Positions 31,449 to 45,204 of a stretch of DNA of 64,000 bases are shown here, piece by piece. The notes under the pieces are model-generated. The model was not told the origin of the DNA and ran no database searches. It saw only the letters and a list, made by a program, of their open reading frames with translations. The stretch covers positions 14,487,174 to 14,551,173 of the forward strand of contig OX439042.1 of NCBI GenBank assembly GCA_949317995.1, given 5' to 3'. The position numbers and the translations under genes are program-made. The stretch is from Acholoe squamosa (lineage: Eukaryota > Annelida > Polychaeta > Phyllodocida > Polynoidae). The number at the start of each line of letters is the position of its first letter. The first letter of the stretch is position 1.

Positions 31449-33552
31449 CAAAATGGATCCCAAATTCTCAAGTCTTTCATCCTAAACTGAATAGACAAAG
31501 CATTGAAAAACAAGGAGTGCCCAAGGGTACAGTAAACCTCCTCAATAGAAGCTTTTATTATTAGCAGGTATTGCTAATAGGCACCAAACTTTCTTGTCCT
31601 AGCTTTTTACATCATATTTAGTGGGCTACTTAGCCTACCCTCTTCCACAAGGACACAAGGAATTTTATGAACCTAAAATGCTCCATATAACAAAGTTCTA
31701 TTGTATCTTTAAATATACATATATTTAGCAGAGATCTCTCTTGCGAAGACTACCCCACTGACACCCATGGACACACGCACATGCATGCTATATATAGCCA
31801 GGGGTTTGTGTAGCTTGCAGGCAAAACCCAACCTCATTCTACTAACTGATTTCTTCAGAGTGGTCATTTATTTTTTAACGTTTTTCAGTTATTGATGTAT
31901 TCACATTACAAGCCTCTTACTGAGCCTCCTCCCTCATAACTTTAGCCTTTGTCCACTTGTACACACCTATCCTGGCTTTCACAAATCCTCTAGGCTCTAA
32001 AGAATAGCATAAAGTAGTGTTTCATTTCCTCAAATCTTTGCCAAAAAATTGGCCCTTTTCTCAAACTTCATCACACTTTAAACCTTTGTAAAATGAAGAT
32101 AACAAGATTTTTACTCTCTGACTAAACAGTATCAAACAAGAACAACTGTTATTTGACCATTTTAAGATCTAAAAGGTTAACTCTGATTAGTCTGCTCAAA
32201 GGTTTGCTTGACACTCTCTCCTTTTAAACTTAACTTGTATGACTTCGAATATATGAGATCTGTGCTAAGTATCAACTGTAGGCCATACCCTAAACCCACC
32301 CCTAATACTGATGTTCAAAAATGACCACTCCAATAGCTGGCAATGAAGAACCCAGCAGCATGTTGACTACAAACATTCTTCCTGATCATCAGGTCAAGGT
32401 TTTATGGGGTGCACAAGACACTCTCATTCTATAGATCAGCATATATACATTGGGATGTTGCCATCTCTCAAGTATACCTTTCTGTAAGCAAATACAAATA
32501 CTGTCTCATAGAGGTTTTACTAGGTATGGCCTACTGACAGCCAGCTATCTGTACCTGCTATGTAACATGTGACATCAATTAAAGATATTGGTTCTCCCCC
32601 CCCCACCCACCTGCCACATTGAAGAAATGATATAAATATCACCATTAAGTTCTCTCAGTAGCCACCCAAAATTCGGAATTTTAGCCCAAATTTGCCTTAT
32701 AGAATTCTTGTAAAGTGGGGTTAGGCTTTTGAGGAAGGTTTCGATTACATTGCTTTTGGTTTTGATTTGGTCAAAATTTAGCTCATGTAATTCCCTCAGG
32801 TTAGGGGGGTTGGTTCTGAAGGAAGTTTTATGAAATATGCCAGGAATATTTGGTATGTAAGGTCTTCCACTAATAATATATTTCATCACCTCTATTATCT
32901 AGATGGAAACAAACAAACCATTATTAGGTTTAAACAAAGGTATGAAAGATACCAAGACAATATTCCTATTGCTTTTATATCTATCCACACATCCTAAACC
33001 CCATACCAATATTGTACAAAGGTGCAGTGAGGAAGTTTCTATGTAGTGTGGAACAATCATTTATATTCTCACTTGCTAATTTTGGCTGCATGTGTGTGTA
33101 TGCCTGTTATAAGAATAGACCAGGCTCTGGGTGCCTCCACTCATCCATGACTGTAACTGCAAATTAAACAACTCTAGCTCAGATAGAAGGCAAACTTCAG
33201 ATGGGTGGTCAAGTGCCTACCGCTGACCCATGAATGACCTAGTTATACTTTGGAGACTTCTGTAGAATCATATTTGAACTAAAACTGGGTGTGGCTTCTG
33301 TAGCCCCTGGTGTTTGAAAGTGCCAGGCCACTGTCCCTTAAATTCTCCATTGGCATATATATTATGGTCAGCTGGTTTTGGGCATATTGCGGCAATAGGG
33401 ACAACAATTATTGTCATTGGATGGCATTAGACACCCCTACCCCATTCATCTATAGTGCACATCTAGCTACTGGGTACAAGTATATAAACCATTTTACAGG
33501 GGCATACCATCAGATGACTGCATAGGCCTTCCCACTCCCACCCAGGCTGGTT
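31449..33552. other. Non-coding, continuation of the duplicated segment
   Basis: No gene clearly recognised. 33340-33510 is paralogous to 2440-2600, 45470-45590 and 52330-52460. A poly-C run lies at 32597-32606. One minus-strand open stretch (32575-32889) is listed separately. Confidence 0.5.
32575..32889 (-). CDS. Unassigned open stretch, possible exon
   Basis: 104 codons open on the minus strand, including FRTNPPNLRELHELNF and RQIWAKIPNFGWLLREL. The amino-acid composition is protein-like rather than repeat-like. Just after SSMWQ the sequence reads CAG|GTGGGT, a good donor consensus, so it could be an internal exon ending near 32602. I recognise no domain, see no clear acceptor and no partner exon, and the window has no paralogous copy. 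It may equally be a chance frame. Confidence 0.15.
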   Translation of the reverse strand: MMKYIISGRPYIPNIPGIFHKTSFRTNPPNLRELHELNFDQIKTKSNVIETFLKSLTPLYKNSIRQIWAKIPNFGWLLRELNGDIYIISSMWQVGGGGRTNIFN

Positions 33553-34906
33553 GCTATTGCACAGAGTAGACTCTATGATGTTGCTGTATAGGAGTGTTAT
33601 TTTGCCATGGAACATAAGGGCTACAATCTTCATAATACAACTGTGGCTGCTGGGTGGAGCCATCCGCCCAGGTTGCAGCTCCTGCAACACTGCCTGTCGG
33701 TTGTCTCCCTGGGGACTCAACCCTCACACCAGCAAACTGACCCACAGTTGAAAATGATGATGACCTACTCTGCCTCCACTGCCTCCAGAGCAAAAACTCC
33801 TGATACTCACTTTATAAGTTAGACCCAGGCTGTGAATTGTCACCTGGAAGAACAGGTTGACAAGTTGCACCTCCACTGAGCGTTTGACCAGCGGAGCCTT
33901 TGTTGACACCCAGACCTCCAGGGAGTGATGGATCTTCTGAGGTATTTTGGCTCATATGGTTTGGGCCAGAAATTTAATGAAACATACCTGTAGTACATTT
34001 TGTCGACAGGATGGGCCTGGGATACATTGACTGAGTTGTGCGGTTGATTTTCCTGGAGGACCGGGTAATTGTACCAGGAAGTGGACTTGTCATCGCGGGA
34101 GAGCGACTTTTGAAGTTGGGTATTATGGGGCCCAGGGGAGATTATCACCCAAATTAGACAAATCAAAACTGAAGGCCCGAATGACCCCCGGACGGGCCAA
34201 TAACATCAGAATTAGGAATTGAAACATCGTTAGAAGCTGTTTACCGGCCCACCGGAAGGTCAGGGCGGCCATTTTGGACTCTGCAGTGAATGTTATGAAT
34301 TTGGACTGTTTGGCCCTGTGGCGAAGAGTCCATGTCATTAAGACCACCGGGCAGACTGGATGTACCGCCCCCCCTAGGACCAGCATTGGGGCAAATCGAC
34401 CCATCTGGACAAGGTGCACAATCGAGGACAGAGATGGCCCCTCTCCAAGCTTGTTCACCATCTTCCAATTCCCGTAATGTCCTGTTATTTTCAGCGTGAA
34501 TGCTTGCCAATTCTAGCTCTAGCTCTCTGCGCTTAGAAATGCGAATACTCTCAGCCTTTCCTTTACTTTCAGCTTCGATCTCCTGTAATAAATCCGCATT
34601 TTCACCTAAATAATCTGTAGAATTTTTAGCCCCATCGTCTGTGGTAACCGTGCCTTGTTGTCGGCCCGAGGCGTCATCCAACCCGGTGCCCTCACCATCC
34701 TGCCCGGCCGCCTCCCCATCCCCGTGGGAGTCATGGATGGATGAACTGAGTCCTGCCGGTGATTTATGGCTTACCATGTCGTCGCCTGTAATCCACCGGG
34801 GGTTGGGCCGAGAACACTCGGGACAATTGCGGTGATTCCCATGGTATTCATGGCCGCAAAAATTCACATTTGACTGCCATGATTCACAAACAAAAGGATA
34901 AAACAC
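33553..34906 (-). pseudogene. Broken retroelement-like coding remnant
   Basis: On the minus strand the longest frame (34906-34241, 221 codons) holds CGHEYHGNHRNCPECSRPNP, a Cys/His cluster suggestive of a zinc-binding site, then an acidic Gly/Asp-rich stretch and a charged helix (RRELELELASIHAENNRT). Continuing frames (34461-34123, 34166-33840, 33793-33554) change phase repeatedly, so the coding sequence is interrupted. Part of it (34200-34399 and 34750-34860) recurs as the core of 13401-13706, showing that it is mobile or was part of a mobile element. A gag-like role is a guess; I recognise no polymerase motif. Confidence 0.45.
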
Positions 34907-35879
34907 AAAAAAATCTCATGACCAAAAGTCCATGTCTTGTCCCTTTGTTCAAATCTGGTGCTGTGCCACCTGGTGTGGTGGCAAGGAACCATCTGGTGGG
35001 GAAGTATACCCATATATATCCACAGTTCCTTCGCATATATAGTAGTCATTTTTTTGAGATTATGGGTTTCATGTTGATACCTGGGCTGTTGCATCATGAG
35101 ATAAACACAAGCCCCATGAGGGGAACACTGCAAAAGTTCATCATTGATTTACAGGGATAGTAGTGTCTTATTATCTCTCAGGTTTAAGTCAATAAATCAT
35201 TCAATCTTACCGTCTAATCTTATTTGATAGAGTGAAAATCATAAAATGTCCTTATTCATTAAAGTCAATGCATTCTTAGATAATAGTTTTCAGATTTTAT
35301 ATGGCATGTCTTTGACTTCACTTGCCTAACTGACCAACAGTATTTACAGCTCATCTTGCAGGTGGCTCAAGTGGTTTGAAGTAAGCTTGGATTTGTTTTT
35401 ACCTTATCAAGAATTTAATTCATCCTTCAGGAGAGATAAGCTGTGCCATCATTTATTCGACTGCTGCTTGCAAGGAAAGCAAAATCCAAATAGAAAGTGA
35501 TCATAGGTGTTCTCATTAGACTCCAGCATGCATAGTAGTAACGACAGTACTAACAATTTTTACTACCCGTACATAATGTGGGCATGTGCACGCAATTTTG
35601 CCCCTACAATAAAGTATCCTATTTAACAATATAACGGAAATAGTTGTCTAGAGGGCATTACACAACAATTTTAATCACTTTTTCATCACTTCTTTTAAAT
35701 GCTCTCCAGAATTATACTCTTACTACTTTTACTCTTTGCAGACAAAAATCTTAACATCAACACATTTTGTAATTATGTCTAGAGATATGCCAGTATCTGA
35801 TACACTATTGCGTATATACAGTTTCTCTTTGACCCTGTGAGTGTCTGCCACCTTGTTTACTAAAACATCATTTCTGTAT

Positions 35880-36165
35880 CCCACTCAGAGTTCTGGCATC
35901 TGCTCTCCTGTTGACACTGGTCTCTAAAAGTCCATTTAGTATTCCTGTGTCAATGGAAACCTTGTGTTGAGTGGGCGGTATGAAGAACCTCTCCAGTATG
36001 ACTCTGTGTATTATTTAAGCCATTTCCCAGAGCCAACCTGGACCAGAACAAATTGTGTGTTCTGTGTTATTGATGTGGGAGTCGAACAGAGGATAGATGG
36101 TCCCAGACGGGGGAGTGGGAGCCTCAAGAGGACATAGGGTCCATTATGCATCAAGTGTCCTGTAA
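35880..36165. repeat. Dispersed segment family N, copy 5
   Basis: Closest to the copies at 3539 and 4315, in the same orientation; all landmarks from CATCTGCTCTCCTGTTGACA to GGGTCCATTATGCATCAAG are present. Confidence 0.75.
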
Positions 36166-39100
36166 TATGGGGCCTGTGTGATGTGGTCACCACATTACTA
36201 GCCATCACTAAGCATCATAAAACCATGCCATTTACCTCTGTATTATAAGTATTTTGTGATCTTTGTCAACTTCTATGTAGCTACCTGATCCAGGAATAAG
36301 GAATATTCAATGTGTTAGGTCTATAGGGATTCCTTTCTTTTTGTCACTGCCAATAGTCTCAATGGTAATTCAGCTCTAAGTGTTTAGACTCTATCTCTTC
36401 TTTCTATGATATTTCCAAAAGATATACATAATATCCTGTACCTCTTATAGCTAGGTCACTGAATTTGTGTTCTCATCCATTTCCACACCTGATCCTATTC
36501 AGTGGTTTGTCTTTTATCAGCACAAATCCAGCCCTCTTGTCATAATTAATTCATCAGCATAGATCTGCAAATAATGAGTATGTTTGGCATGTTGTGACTA
36601 GAGTGACAACAGAGCATCAGACTCAACAGCCTGAATAATAATAATATGTGAGTCTGGTCTTAAAAAGGAGCATTGTACAAATCTGAAGGATTTTCAATCA
36701 TATTTGTTTCTCTTGGCAATTTATCATTTATTTATAGTTTGTTCAAACACTCAATTCCAGCTAGATTTAGAATGCCTAGGAAGAGGTCACCTGAAAAAAT
36801 AGATCAAGCAACATATTTTACCAATAGCCACCTATGTTGCCCCTGAAATAGCCATCTACTACCATTTACCTTTTGATGTTTGCAAAAGGAAAAGGACTGG
36901 CATCATAAAGAATCCACACAGAATATTTCTTATGAACTGATGCTGTTAAATCAAGCAAATGCCGTTTCTGGATTACAGGGATTAGAAGAGATGCCTCTCC
37001 GGGAATTATCATGAATGTTTATAATCAATAAAGGAAATCAAACATTCTGCATCATGTCATTGTCTATGATACGATTCCTTGGGAGGCTTTTCATCAGCTT
37101 TGTTAGAAAAACTGCATCATATTACTTGACATGAGAGCAAATAATTGCATGTTTACATCAGCCTCCCAGACAGGAATTCAGGCAGCCTGTTCAATGTGGA
37201 GAGTTTTCTGTTAAAATGATGTCAGGATATTTTGAAAGGCTTCAGGAGACAAACATGAGCACACTTTAACCCTTTAAGAGCCTCTACTGCAGGAGTGCAT
37301 CATGTCTATTGGCCGTCATGATGCAGCAATGAAGTTCTGGCAAGGCACTTTATTGCAGCACCATGCTGACCTTCCAGGAGTGTATCTTCCCTGTTGGTTT
37401 GGCATGATGCATGAATGTAGTCCTGGTGAATGATGACCAATCTAATGGAAATGATGCAGTAATGTGTTATAGCAGCCAGTTGGAGGTGAACGTGAATAGA
37501 CTTAGGGGAGCGGTAAGGCAGGATGTGAGGTACAGTTATATGCAAAGCCTTAGGAACCACCATTCTTCACTTAATAATGGGGCTATATAGAGGAGCCACT
37601 TGTCCATTACCTATCTGATTAAAAGAGTGTCTGGGATTTAGGCGCTCCTTTTGTGCCTAATAGGGAACACTGAGTGGATGTATACATAACGGTTTACTTT
37701 GGTTGGACTGGAAAGAATTTGGAAAAAAAAAGGAAGCTGCAAAGCACTGCTGCAGCAAATTCCTTTTGTGCTGCATTTATAGTATATATGTCTCCCCCAT
37801 TAGTTTTATGTGTGATCTTTTACACATGTGTCAAATACTTCTGCTAATTCAAATTTACAAAAAATCATCCAAGAGTGTTAAGGTTATCATACTTATTACT
37901 CTGGAGGTAAGTGGAGAGATGATTATACAATTTATACAACTGTACTCAACCACTACTGTTTAAAACCCAAAGCATAACTATTTTAGGCTCCTTACCAGCT
38001 GTATTTATATTATTCGGCTATCATTTGACCGGGCAAGTATTAATATAATGAAGTAACCCTCTGAAAGACCACAAATGAATCACACCTTTCAAATCTTGTG
38101 CAAAACTTTGAGGATGTACCCTTTCAGTTTTTTTTTCTCATAACAATTTGTCAGAAAATGAAACAGTGGCCCTGAATTACTGAAAGGACATAAAATGCAT
38201 CTTGCCAATTCATTTGGGAGGCAGTTAATCTTACAAAAATGAAATCAACCTTGTGTCATCTTCACTGAAATGACTTCTGAAATTTCTTATCAGCTGATTG
38301 CAGCATTTTTCCTTGTATTTCAAGTCAGTAGATCTGGGCAGCTTTACATAAATCAGCGAGTCGTGAACACACCTGTATGTGAAAGAAACCATTATAATTT
38401 TCCAGATTCCTTTTGCAAACCTACTGAACTGTAAGCCAATTGAAAATGTTAGTCAAAAACCAGGTATTATTAAGAATAAAAGTGGCAAAGCTGAAATATG
38501 GGGCTCTATAAACTCGAGTGTTGTGCTTTCGCTTTTAGTCGAATACAGTCATGCTACAATCATGTCGTTTTTAGCAAATCCCTCAGAGATCAATTATACA
38601 AGCACAAATTCCTTTACTTTAAATGACATCTGGGATATATATTTAATGGAATCCACCACTTTACAGACATAACACCTTCTCAGACACGAAGAGGACAATA
38701 GTTTCTTGACTGCTCTGGGGATGACTTTCAGGGTTTTTTTCTTTTTGGAGATTGGATAAATTGCATCAAGCAGTCAGTATGAAGGACATCACAGGATGCA
38801 CAGGCAAAGAAAAACTCTGATTTCTGTGGTATGCATTGATATGAAGGAACAATGATTAATCTCTGAAAGGTCAAGTATGCACCAAGGAGCCTGCCATATG
38901 TGCCTGATGTGGATATTCCCTGCCATCACCAAGTGGCACAAAACCGTGCCAGTCACCTCTGTACCATAGACCAGGCTATTTCTGCTACTTATCCCAAAGG
39001 AAAGGTTCTAGAGACTTCTTTTATTCAGTATCATCTACATATGTGTCAGTGCTTTTAGGACCGATTCTCATAAAAGGATGTGTCTTATGATGTAGCTGTG

Positions 39101-40915
39101 TGCTCTGTTAACGTAATCTTCTGTATTATACCCATAACTCTAGGCAAACCTCTTATCAGGATTTTGTTTTTATATTGCTCCAATAGTTGACCACAAACAT
39201 TTATTTTTGGCCCAGGTCCTCCTGGGTCATTGATGGCGCCTTTTCAGCCAAATCCACAAATTTGTAATCAGCAACTTTAGGGGGTAATCATGCAGTGATA
39301 TAATGTTATTTTACATATTTTTCAAAAGCCAAAGTAGAGTTTCAGATATTATCTATCAGACAACATTTTGTCCTTCATGGTGAGTGATGTCTTTCTCCAT
39401 GAAAAAAGCTGCTGTAGTTACGTCATGTCTTTGGGTGCTATACTGAATACAAGGCCCTTAAGCATTGAGTCTATGGGTTCGATAGATTTTGACAATAGAA
39501 TGAACACATGGGCTCCTATGGGAATCAGCAGATTAAGATGCTTTTATTCAGCAGGTGAGGTTCAGATAGTCCAGCTTTACTGATAACAAATGCGATAGCA
39601 CCTACGGCTGAAGGGTTGTATGTATTGTCGGAAAGTGGAGACCGTTCATTAGCAGACCGTTCATGTAGTTATTTGTTTCATCACTAGTTGTCAGGAAGGT
39701 CTATACGAGGACCTGTCATATACCTTATTTTTCAGTCGGTCCGCATTTTTGTGACCAGTCTCATAACACTTCTGTTGATTTTTGGCAAGGAAGTGTCATA
39801 CCCCTCGGGCATTGGTACAATGGTTCACTGGGATGGAAGTTTGATCAGAATAGAAGACTTTAAGTGGGAATTTCTTCTACAAAACATGGGAAAATAAACA
39901 GTTACAGTCCCCTACAGTATGTTCATAACTGCTTTACAGCAGACAATCTATTTTAATTTCATCTTTTTTTCATATTTGGTGGAAGACCCTGGGCCATAAG
40001 TGCTCTATAGCACTCGTAAAATGTTTGTCTTAACCATTAATCGCTGAATATCTCAACATCTAAGTGTTCATCCGTCTCAATACACAACCTTATCTGGTAG
40101 TTAGCCCTTAATCAATACAACCAAAGCCCTTCTTGTCACATCAAATATATCATCATCCATCTAGTTCATCTTTTTATATAGCTTTTCTGTAGAGTCCCCT
40201 GCTCACAGGCACATCTGCCGATGATGCAGCTACCATTTAAATGTGAGTGTCTTGCTCTGAATCTATGTGAGAACCTCTGAATTTCATTCTTCTCTGGTGG
40301 ATATTATCTGAAGGACATCTTTCTGCATGGTACGACTAGACACAGTCACTACGACTCAATGCACCTCCAGTAAGACAAGGCAATCTTACCCAATGGGCTC
40401 TACTCTGCACATGGAAAATACACTGAACCCAAAAGAGGTATGAATGGAAACCTTGCAATTGCTGTGTACAATTAGGCTGTAGTTTAGTCATACAGTATGC
40501 TTTTGCTACCACTTGAAAACCTCAGGTTGCATGCCATATTGGTAATGTAAGATCTGTCATCATCCTGTCTCAGTAAGTATTTTCTTCAGCTTGCATCTTT
40601 ATTTCAGTACCAGATGCCACCTCATAGTTATTGGCTGGTCATTTATTTCTGAATCAATTTTCATATTTCTTTTTCCACCTTAGTGGCCTTCAGTTTTTAT
40701 TGTGAAGATGAACCTCACTTTGGCAGCAGCCTACACCTTGCCATTTCAAAAGCAGAGGGGAAGTGAATTATGAATTGCACTGGTATATGTGGTTGTGGGC
40801 CACTATAGAGAAGTCAAACATCCATGAAATATGAATGACTCTGTGGCTGCACGATGACGACAATAGATGCAACAGTTGGTCATTTCTGGCTGCTCTGCCA
40901 ACTGTATGTGGTCTC

Positions 40916-40962
<47 letters not shown>
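40916..40962. repeat. (CAA)n microsatellite
   Basis: About 15 CAA units. It creates poly-Asn and, on the other strand, poly-Val frames that are not genes. Confidence 0.97.
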
Positions 40963-42919
40963 ACAGTACAGAGTTTTAAGGAGCACAAAATTCTGCCAGG
41001 ATTGACCTCGGTCACGCAGGCATATAAAAAAGCAATAAATGTTAAACTGTGGTCACAGTCTCTCCTCTAGGCACTGCATAGTGTAACTTGATCCAGGGTA
41101 TATAGATGACACCAAACTGCAGAGTATCTGCCTGATATCAAAATGTGACAAAAGTCTTCATCAGGCAGTTATTATCCCCAAACAGGGAAATTAAGCATGA
41201 ACAGAGCTCCATATAGACATTTTGAATCATAATTGTAGTTCTATTAGAAGTAATAATACAGATTTATGTTCAGGATATTGTTATCAACCTCTGTACATTA
41301 AGAGCTTTACATAATACTACTTCTAATAGGGCTACAGACTTAATTGAAACACCCAAATGGAGCACAACTCATGCTTGATACACTCATCCAATGATATCAG
41401 CAACTTATTGAAGGATTCAATAACCTTTGCTTTCAAGGCATAGAATATTCTGAGTTACAACAGCTGCTGGTCATGTTCTACTAGTATATTTGACAGCTTT
41501 ATGACCTGGTGCTGTTGCCCCAATGTAACCAAACTCTTCACTTTATGGTTAGGGGACATGCTCTTCTGAAATCACTCCTGGAGGAGCTTTTTCAACCCTA
41601 AGTCAGTAAGGGTGAATCTACTCCTAGTCCCCCTAAACATTGCTCAAACATACATAAATGGTACCATTTATGTATTAAATAAACTCCTCATTGTATATAT
41701 ATCTTGTTTAATGGCTGTTTGTCATATGATACAGTTGCCCAACTCAACCTTGAGGCTGATGACCTTCCATGGCTGAATGATGAAAAATCCTTTTCATTTA
41801 GTTATATACCAAGTCAATCGATCAAAGCCAGTCTCAACAGGAGATGCAGTGCGTATGCATCATCTTGAGGCTATTTCAATTTTTGCCTAACATCGCACCT
41901 TCTGCTATGTAGTGTTGGACTCTTCTACAAGGAGCAATGTTAACTAGCGCACTCTTTTAAACTAACAACAGCAGCATCCTAGAATATATGTATCTACATT
42001 TGCAATGGTAATGTTGCAAGCTACTAGAATAGGGGATGGTGGTGTTAGTGCTCAGATAGAACAAAGGGTATTGCCAACATTGAGTAACATTGATCTTTAT
42101 AAAGTTTAACAGTGTGCCTACTGTGTTCTCCCAAAAGAACGAAGTGTTAGGAGATCTCCCTACTTTTATAGGTGGAGCCAAATAATTAAGACAGCTTGCT
42201 AGGCATACCTTCCGTTGACTTTGGAGAGGGTGGGCTAGACACAACATATTAAAATAACTTGCAGAGGTTGTAAACGAACTAGGTAGCAATCACTGGTTGC
42301 CTGCCACATGTCTATAACCCATGTACCCTAGCAACCGACCAAATTGTTGGCCTGTATCCATGGAGGTAGTCATCAACATCTTGACTAGAACTCTGTGTAA
42401 ACAAATCTGGGCTCAATTGCAGAACAGTGTATAGTTTAGCCCTTATGAAAATGTATCAATGTATCTACAATTTTCACAATAATCGTCATAGGGTGAATTA
42501 CATAGAAAGGTAACCATTCAAATTGCTATATTAAAGGACCTATAGACTGCTATTATTTAAATGGTGCATGAGTACAATACATTGGTCTGCTGTTGTCGAA
42601 GCAATTCGAGCATTACCTTGTACAAAAAGGTAAGACTGCTTTCCCTTCCTATCCCACAATGCACCTAGCTAAGAGATTTCCATATACACGTTACAACATG
42701 TTGAAAGGTGTACAGACGCTCCATTCTTAATGTGAGTGCAGATGTAGGTAAAGTAAAAGAAAGACAATTCTACATCAGACACTTTGGGGGTCAGCTGAGT
42801 TGTCCAAGTAACAGTTTCCATGATGCAGATGACCTCATATCTGCATATGCCTTAACATTTTCCAGAAGTCTAACATCAATGTCTATTAAGATGTTTTTCT
42901 CAAACCTCGTATCAGTATA

Positions 42920-43082
42920 CTGGTGGTCTAAGTCCTCGAATTCTGAAAGTCCTGGGTCCAATTCTTGGAGAGTACTCAGATCGAATTGATTTTACACTGG
43001 GTATCCAATGGTGCATTAGAGCCTCTTTGTGGGTACTGAGTATTCCTCTCAGGATGCGGACTCTACTACATGGAAGGCAAAT
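42920..43082 (+). repeat. tRNA-derived SINE-like repeat, copy 2
   Basis: The best preserved head: TGGTGGTCTAAGTCC (A-box-like) and GGGTCCAATTCTTGG (B-box-like), then the common body with GGTGCATTAGAGCCTCTTTG and GGTACTGAGTATTCCTCTCA. Confidence 0.65.
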
Positions 43083-44581
43083 AGGAGTGGGTGGTGGGTG
43101 TGGTGGTTGGCTGCAGTAAGGAAGATGAAATGTACAGTCCTGTGCATAGCTTTAGACACTGTCATTCTCAGCCTGATAATGGGAATATATAGAATAGCAA
43201 CCTCCCTATTACCTGACTGATTAACAGGGACTTTTAGTGATTTGGATGCCACTTCTTCTTGTTCTTGGGAGAGACCACACCAGTGAAGTATTGGCGCTAC
43301 ATTTATACGTTCACTGCTGCTTCTATGTACTAATTATCTGATGACCTTCACAGAAGGCATAGACAAGTATTGCTAGGGCTCCACTAGTGAAAAACGGGCA
43401 TAGGCATCACAGGCGACACACCAAAATCCATTGTGCTCGGTGACAGGTGCGTCAATGGTGCAATAGCAGTCACACTAAACTGATGCATAATGTAATCAAT
43501 AGCAAGGAGAACAAAGGATTTAGAGTTTCACAACTAACGCATACGTCCCTGTTTTACAATTGGAGCTTGGGCTTATTGGCCTACTATCCTATAAGTAGGA
43601 CGCTGCTCATTTCTAAATTTGCTTTAGGTAAAGGCCATCGAATCTGGCTCCTTTCAAAGTGTTGGACTAGGTTCGATAAGTAAAGGAAGACATAGTGACT
43701 CCCAAATAAATAGATTCACAAGACACACCCATTGGAAATGTAAAACGTAACATGTTACCAGCAGAGGTTGTAAGCAATTTAAAAAATAGTTCTAAACTAG
43801 TACTATAATGAAATAAACTATTAGTCAAATATTCAAAACAATATCACTTCCTTGATGGGTCAATACTTTTCAAAATTAACCATATTCATCAAACAGAAAA
43901 CCATCATTGACATGTTAAGTAGGTGTCAGGGGTCTAAATGATCTGACTAATAACCAATAATTACTCCTGCTTAGAGGATGGAGGTTGTCTGCTTTGTCTA
44001 CACAGGTTACATGCAAGTTGTCATAAAAAGAAGAGTGTTCTTGAATCATTGAGATGAAACAATATCCCTCTCGGGAAAAGATAGAAAAGAGGGTCGCCCC
44101 CTCTGTCACTTTTATGGGAGTGAATTCCTAAGTGTAATACAGGATGATTTCTCAAAGATATTATGCCTTCTATTACCTGGCAGTAATGGTTAATCCAAAA
44201 GTAAAAGTTTCATGGTCTTTTTGATATACATTGGATATTTGATCTGCTGTTTGTGGTGTCCTTTCTTGCAATATTTCTTTCAATATTTCAGATAAAGAGT
44301 TTCACAGTTCATTTTATACCCAGTGGATGTTTGATCATACACCTATGGTGTGGTATTATTGAGTCATACTAGATGCAATGGAAAATTCCAATTTCCAATT
44401 GTACAGCAGAAACTCATACAGTTTGTAATTCTACCCTTCGTGTCAGTATCTACACAATCACAGAAAATTCTAAGATAATAGATATTATTACACGACTTCT
44501 GTGATTTTGGGTGCTTTTTCTAGATATTTCCATTCTGATACCTGTCGATATTGCACACCATGATGCATGCATCATGACTTT

Positions 44582-44656
44582 TGTAAGGTGTGCCTGATAT
44601 CCATGGATATCAGGCACCCAGTGCCTGTTATCCATGGATATCAGGCACACCTTACA
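44582..44656. repeat. Left palindrome of fold-back element copy 2
   Basis: Two 36-nt arms around a 3-nt loop (CCA), with one mismatch. Each arm starts TGTAAGGTGTGCCTGATATC and itself contains the smaller palindrome TATCCATGGATA, so alternative cruciforms are possible. Confidence 0.92.
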
Positions 44657-44684
44657 TGTCATATGTTACATGTTATAACCTACG

Positions 44685-44775
44685 AAATTTTCATTGCTAG
44701 GGTAGGGGTCGAACCTGCAGTCTCAGATCCCTAATTCAACTCCCTATGCAGTGCCCCACAGGGACTGACGAGAAA
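44685..44775 (-). promoter_or_regulatory. tRNA-like pol III module, minus strand (copy 2)
   Basis: On the minus strand: CTGTGGGGCACTGCATAGGG and, about 35 bp on, GCAGGTTCGACCCCTACCC. It matches the module at 8762-8850 closely, including the following AAATTTCGT. Confidence 0.65.
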
Positions 44776-45002
44776 TGGTTGGCTAGAACCAGGCCTTGAT
44801 ATGATACAAAGCCCGAGGAGGGTACTCACATATAACTTCTGAACATTCAAAGTGTGAAAATCCCCGGCAGTCTGGGTTGTGCCCCCCCCCCAGCTTTGAC
44901 ACTACTGCTCGCATAACGGCGAGGCGACGACTGCAGGCTGTCCGCTGCCATAACCGCGAGACGCATTTAAATGAAGCCAAGCTGAGACGGACACTGAGAG
45001 GT

Positions 45003-45085
45003 GGGACGCAGTGGTCTAGTGGTTAGCGCATTGCGCTCAGCCGTTGGAGGTAGGCGGGACGAGTCCTGGTCCGTGCGCATCTTTT
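45003..45085 (+). promoter_or_regulatory. tRNA-like pol III module, plus strand (copy 2)
   Basis: GTGGTCTAGTGGTTAGCGCA, an excellent A-box-like tRNA head, and GGACGAGTCCTGGTCC, a degraded B box, followed by ATCTTTTTTTCG. It is the counterpart of 8970-9050. Confidence 0.65.
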
Positions 45086-45204
45086 TTTCGCCGAGCTATG
45101 TGTACCGGTGGTCTATGGTTAGAATGCCATCAGAAGCTGTCCGCTTTATTGATATTCTATTGATTATTTATTGATTTTTTTATTGATTATTTTGTAATAA
45201 AGAC

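Larger units (their letters stand above)
34907..44489. other. Non-coding, diverged copy of about 2700-15400
   Basis: Collinear paralogous blocks: 35060-35640 with 2735-3300, 35880-36170 with 3540-3800, 37040-37370 with 5130-5460, 37575-37690 with 6870-6990, 38100-39170 with 9580-10790, 40360-40900 with 10760-12460 (without the element at 10851), 41690-42410 with 13990-14410, 42920-43220 with 14480-14800, and 44010-44400 with 15030-15400. This copy lacks the insertions at 7048, 8557, 10851 and 13123. 39180-40060 shows no partner and no gene. Confidence 0.65.

Noticed and set aside
37808-37908. Possible exon between CCCCCATTAG and CTGGAG|GTAAGTG
   Set aside because: Splice-like ends and an open frame exist, but the translation (rich in Ile/Leu/Lys) has no domain signature and no phase partner.
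40768-41070. Open frames with poly-Val or poly-Asn
   Set aside because: Translation of the (CAA)n microsatellite.
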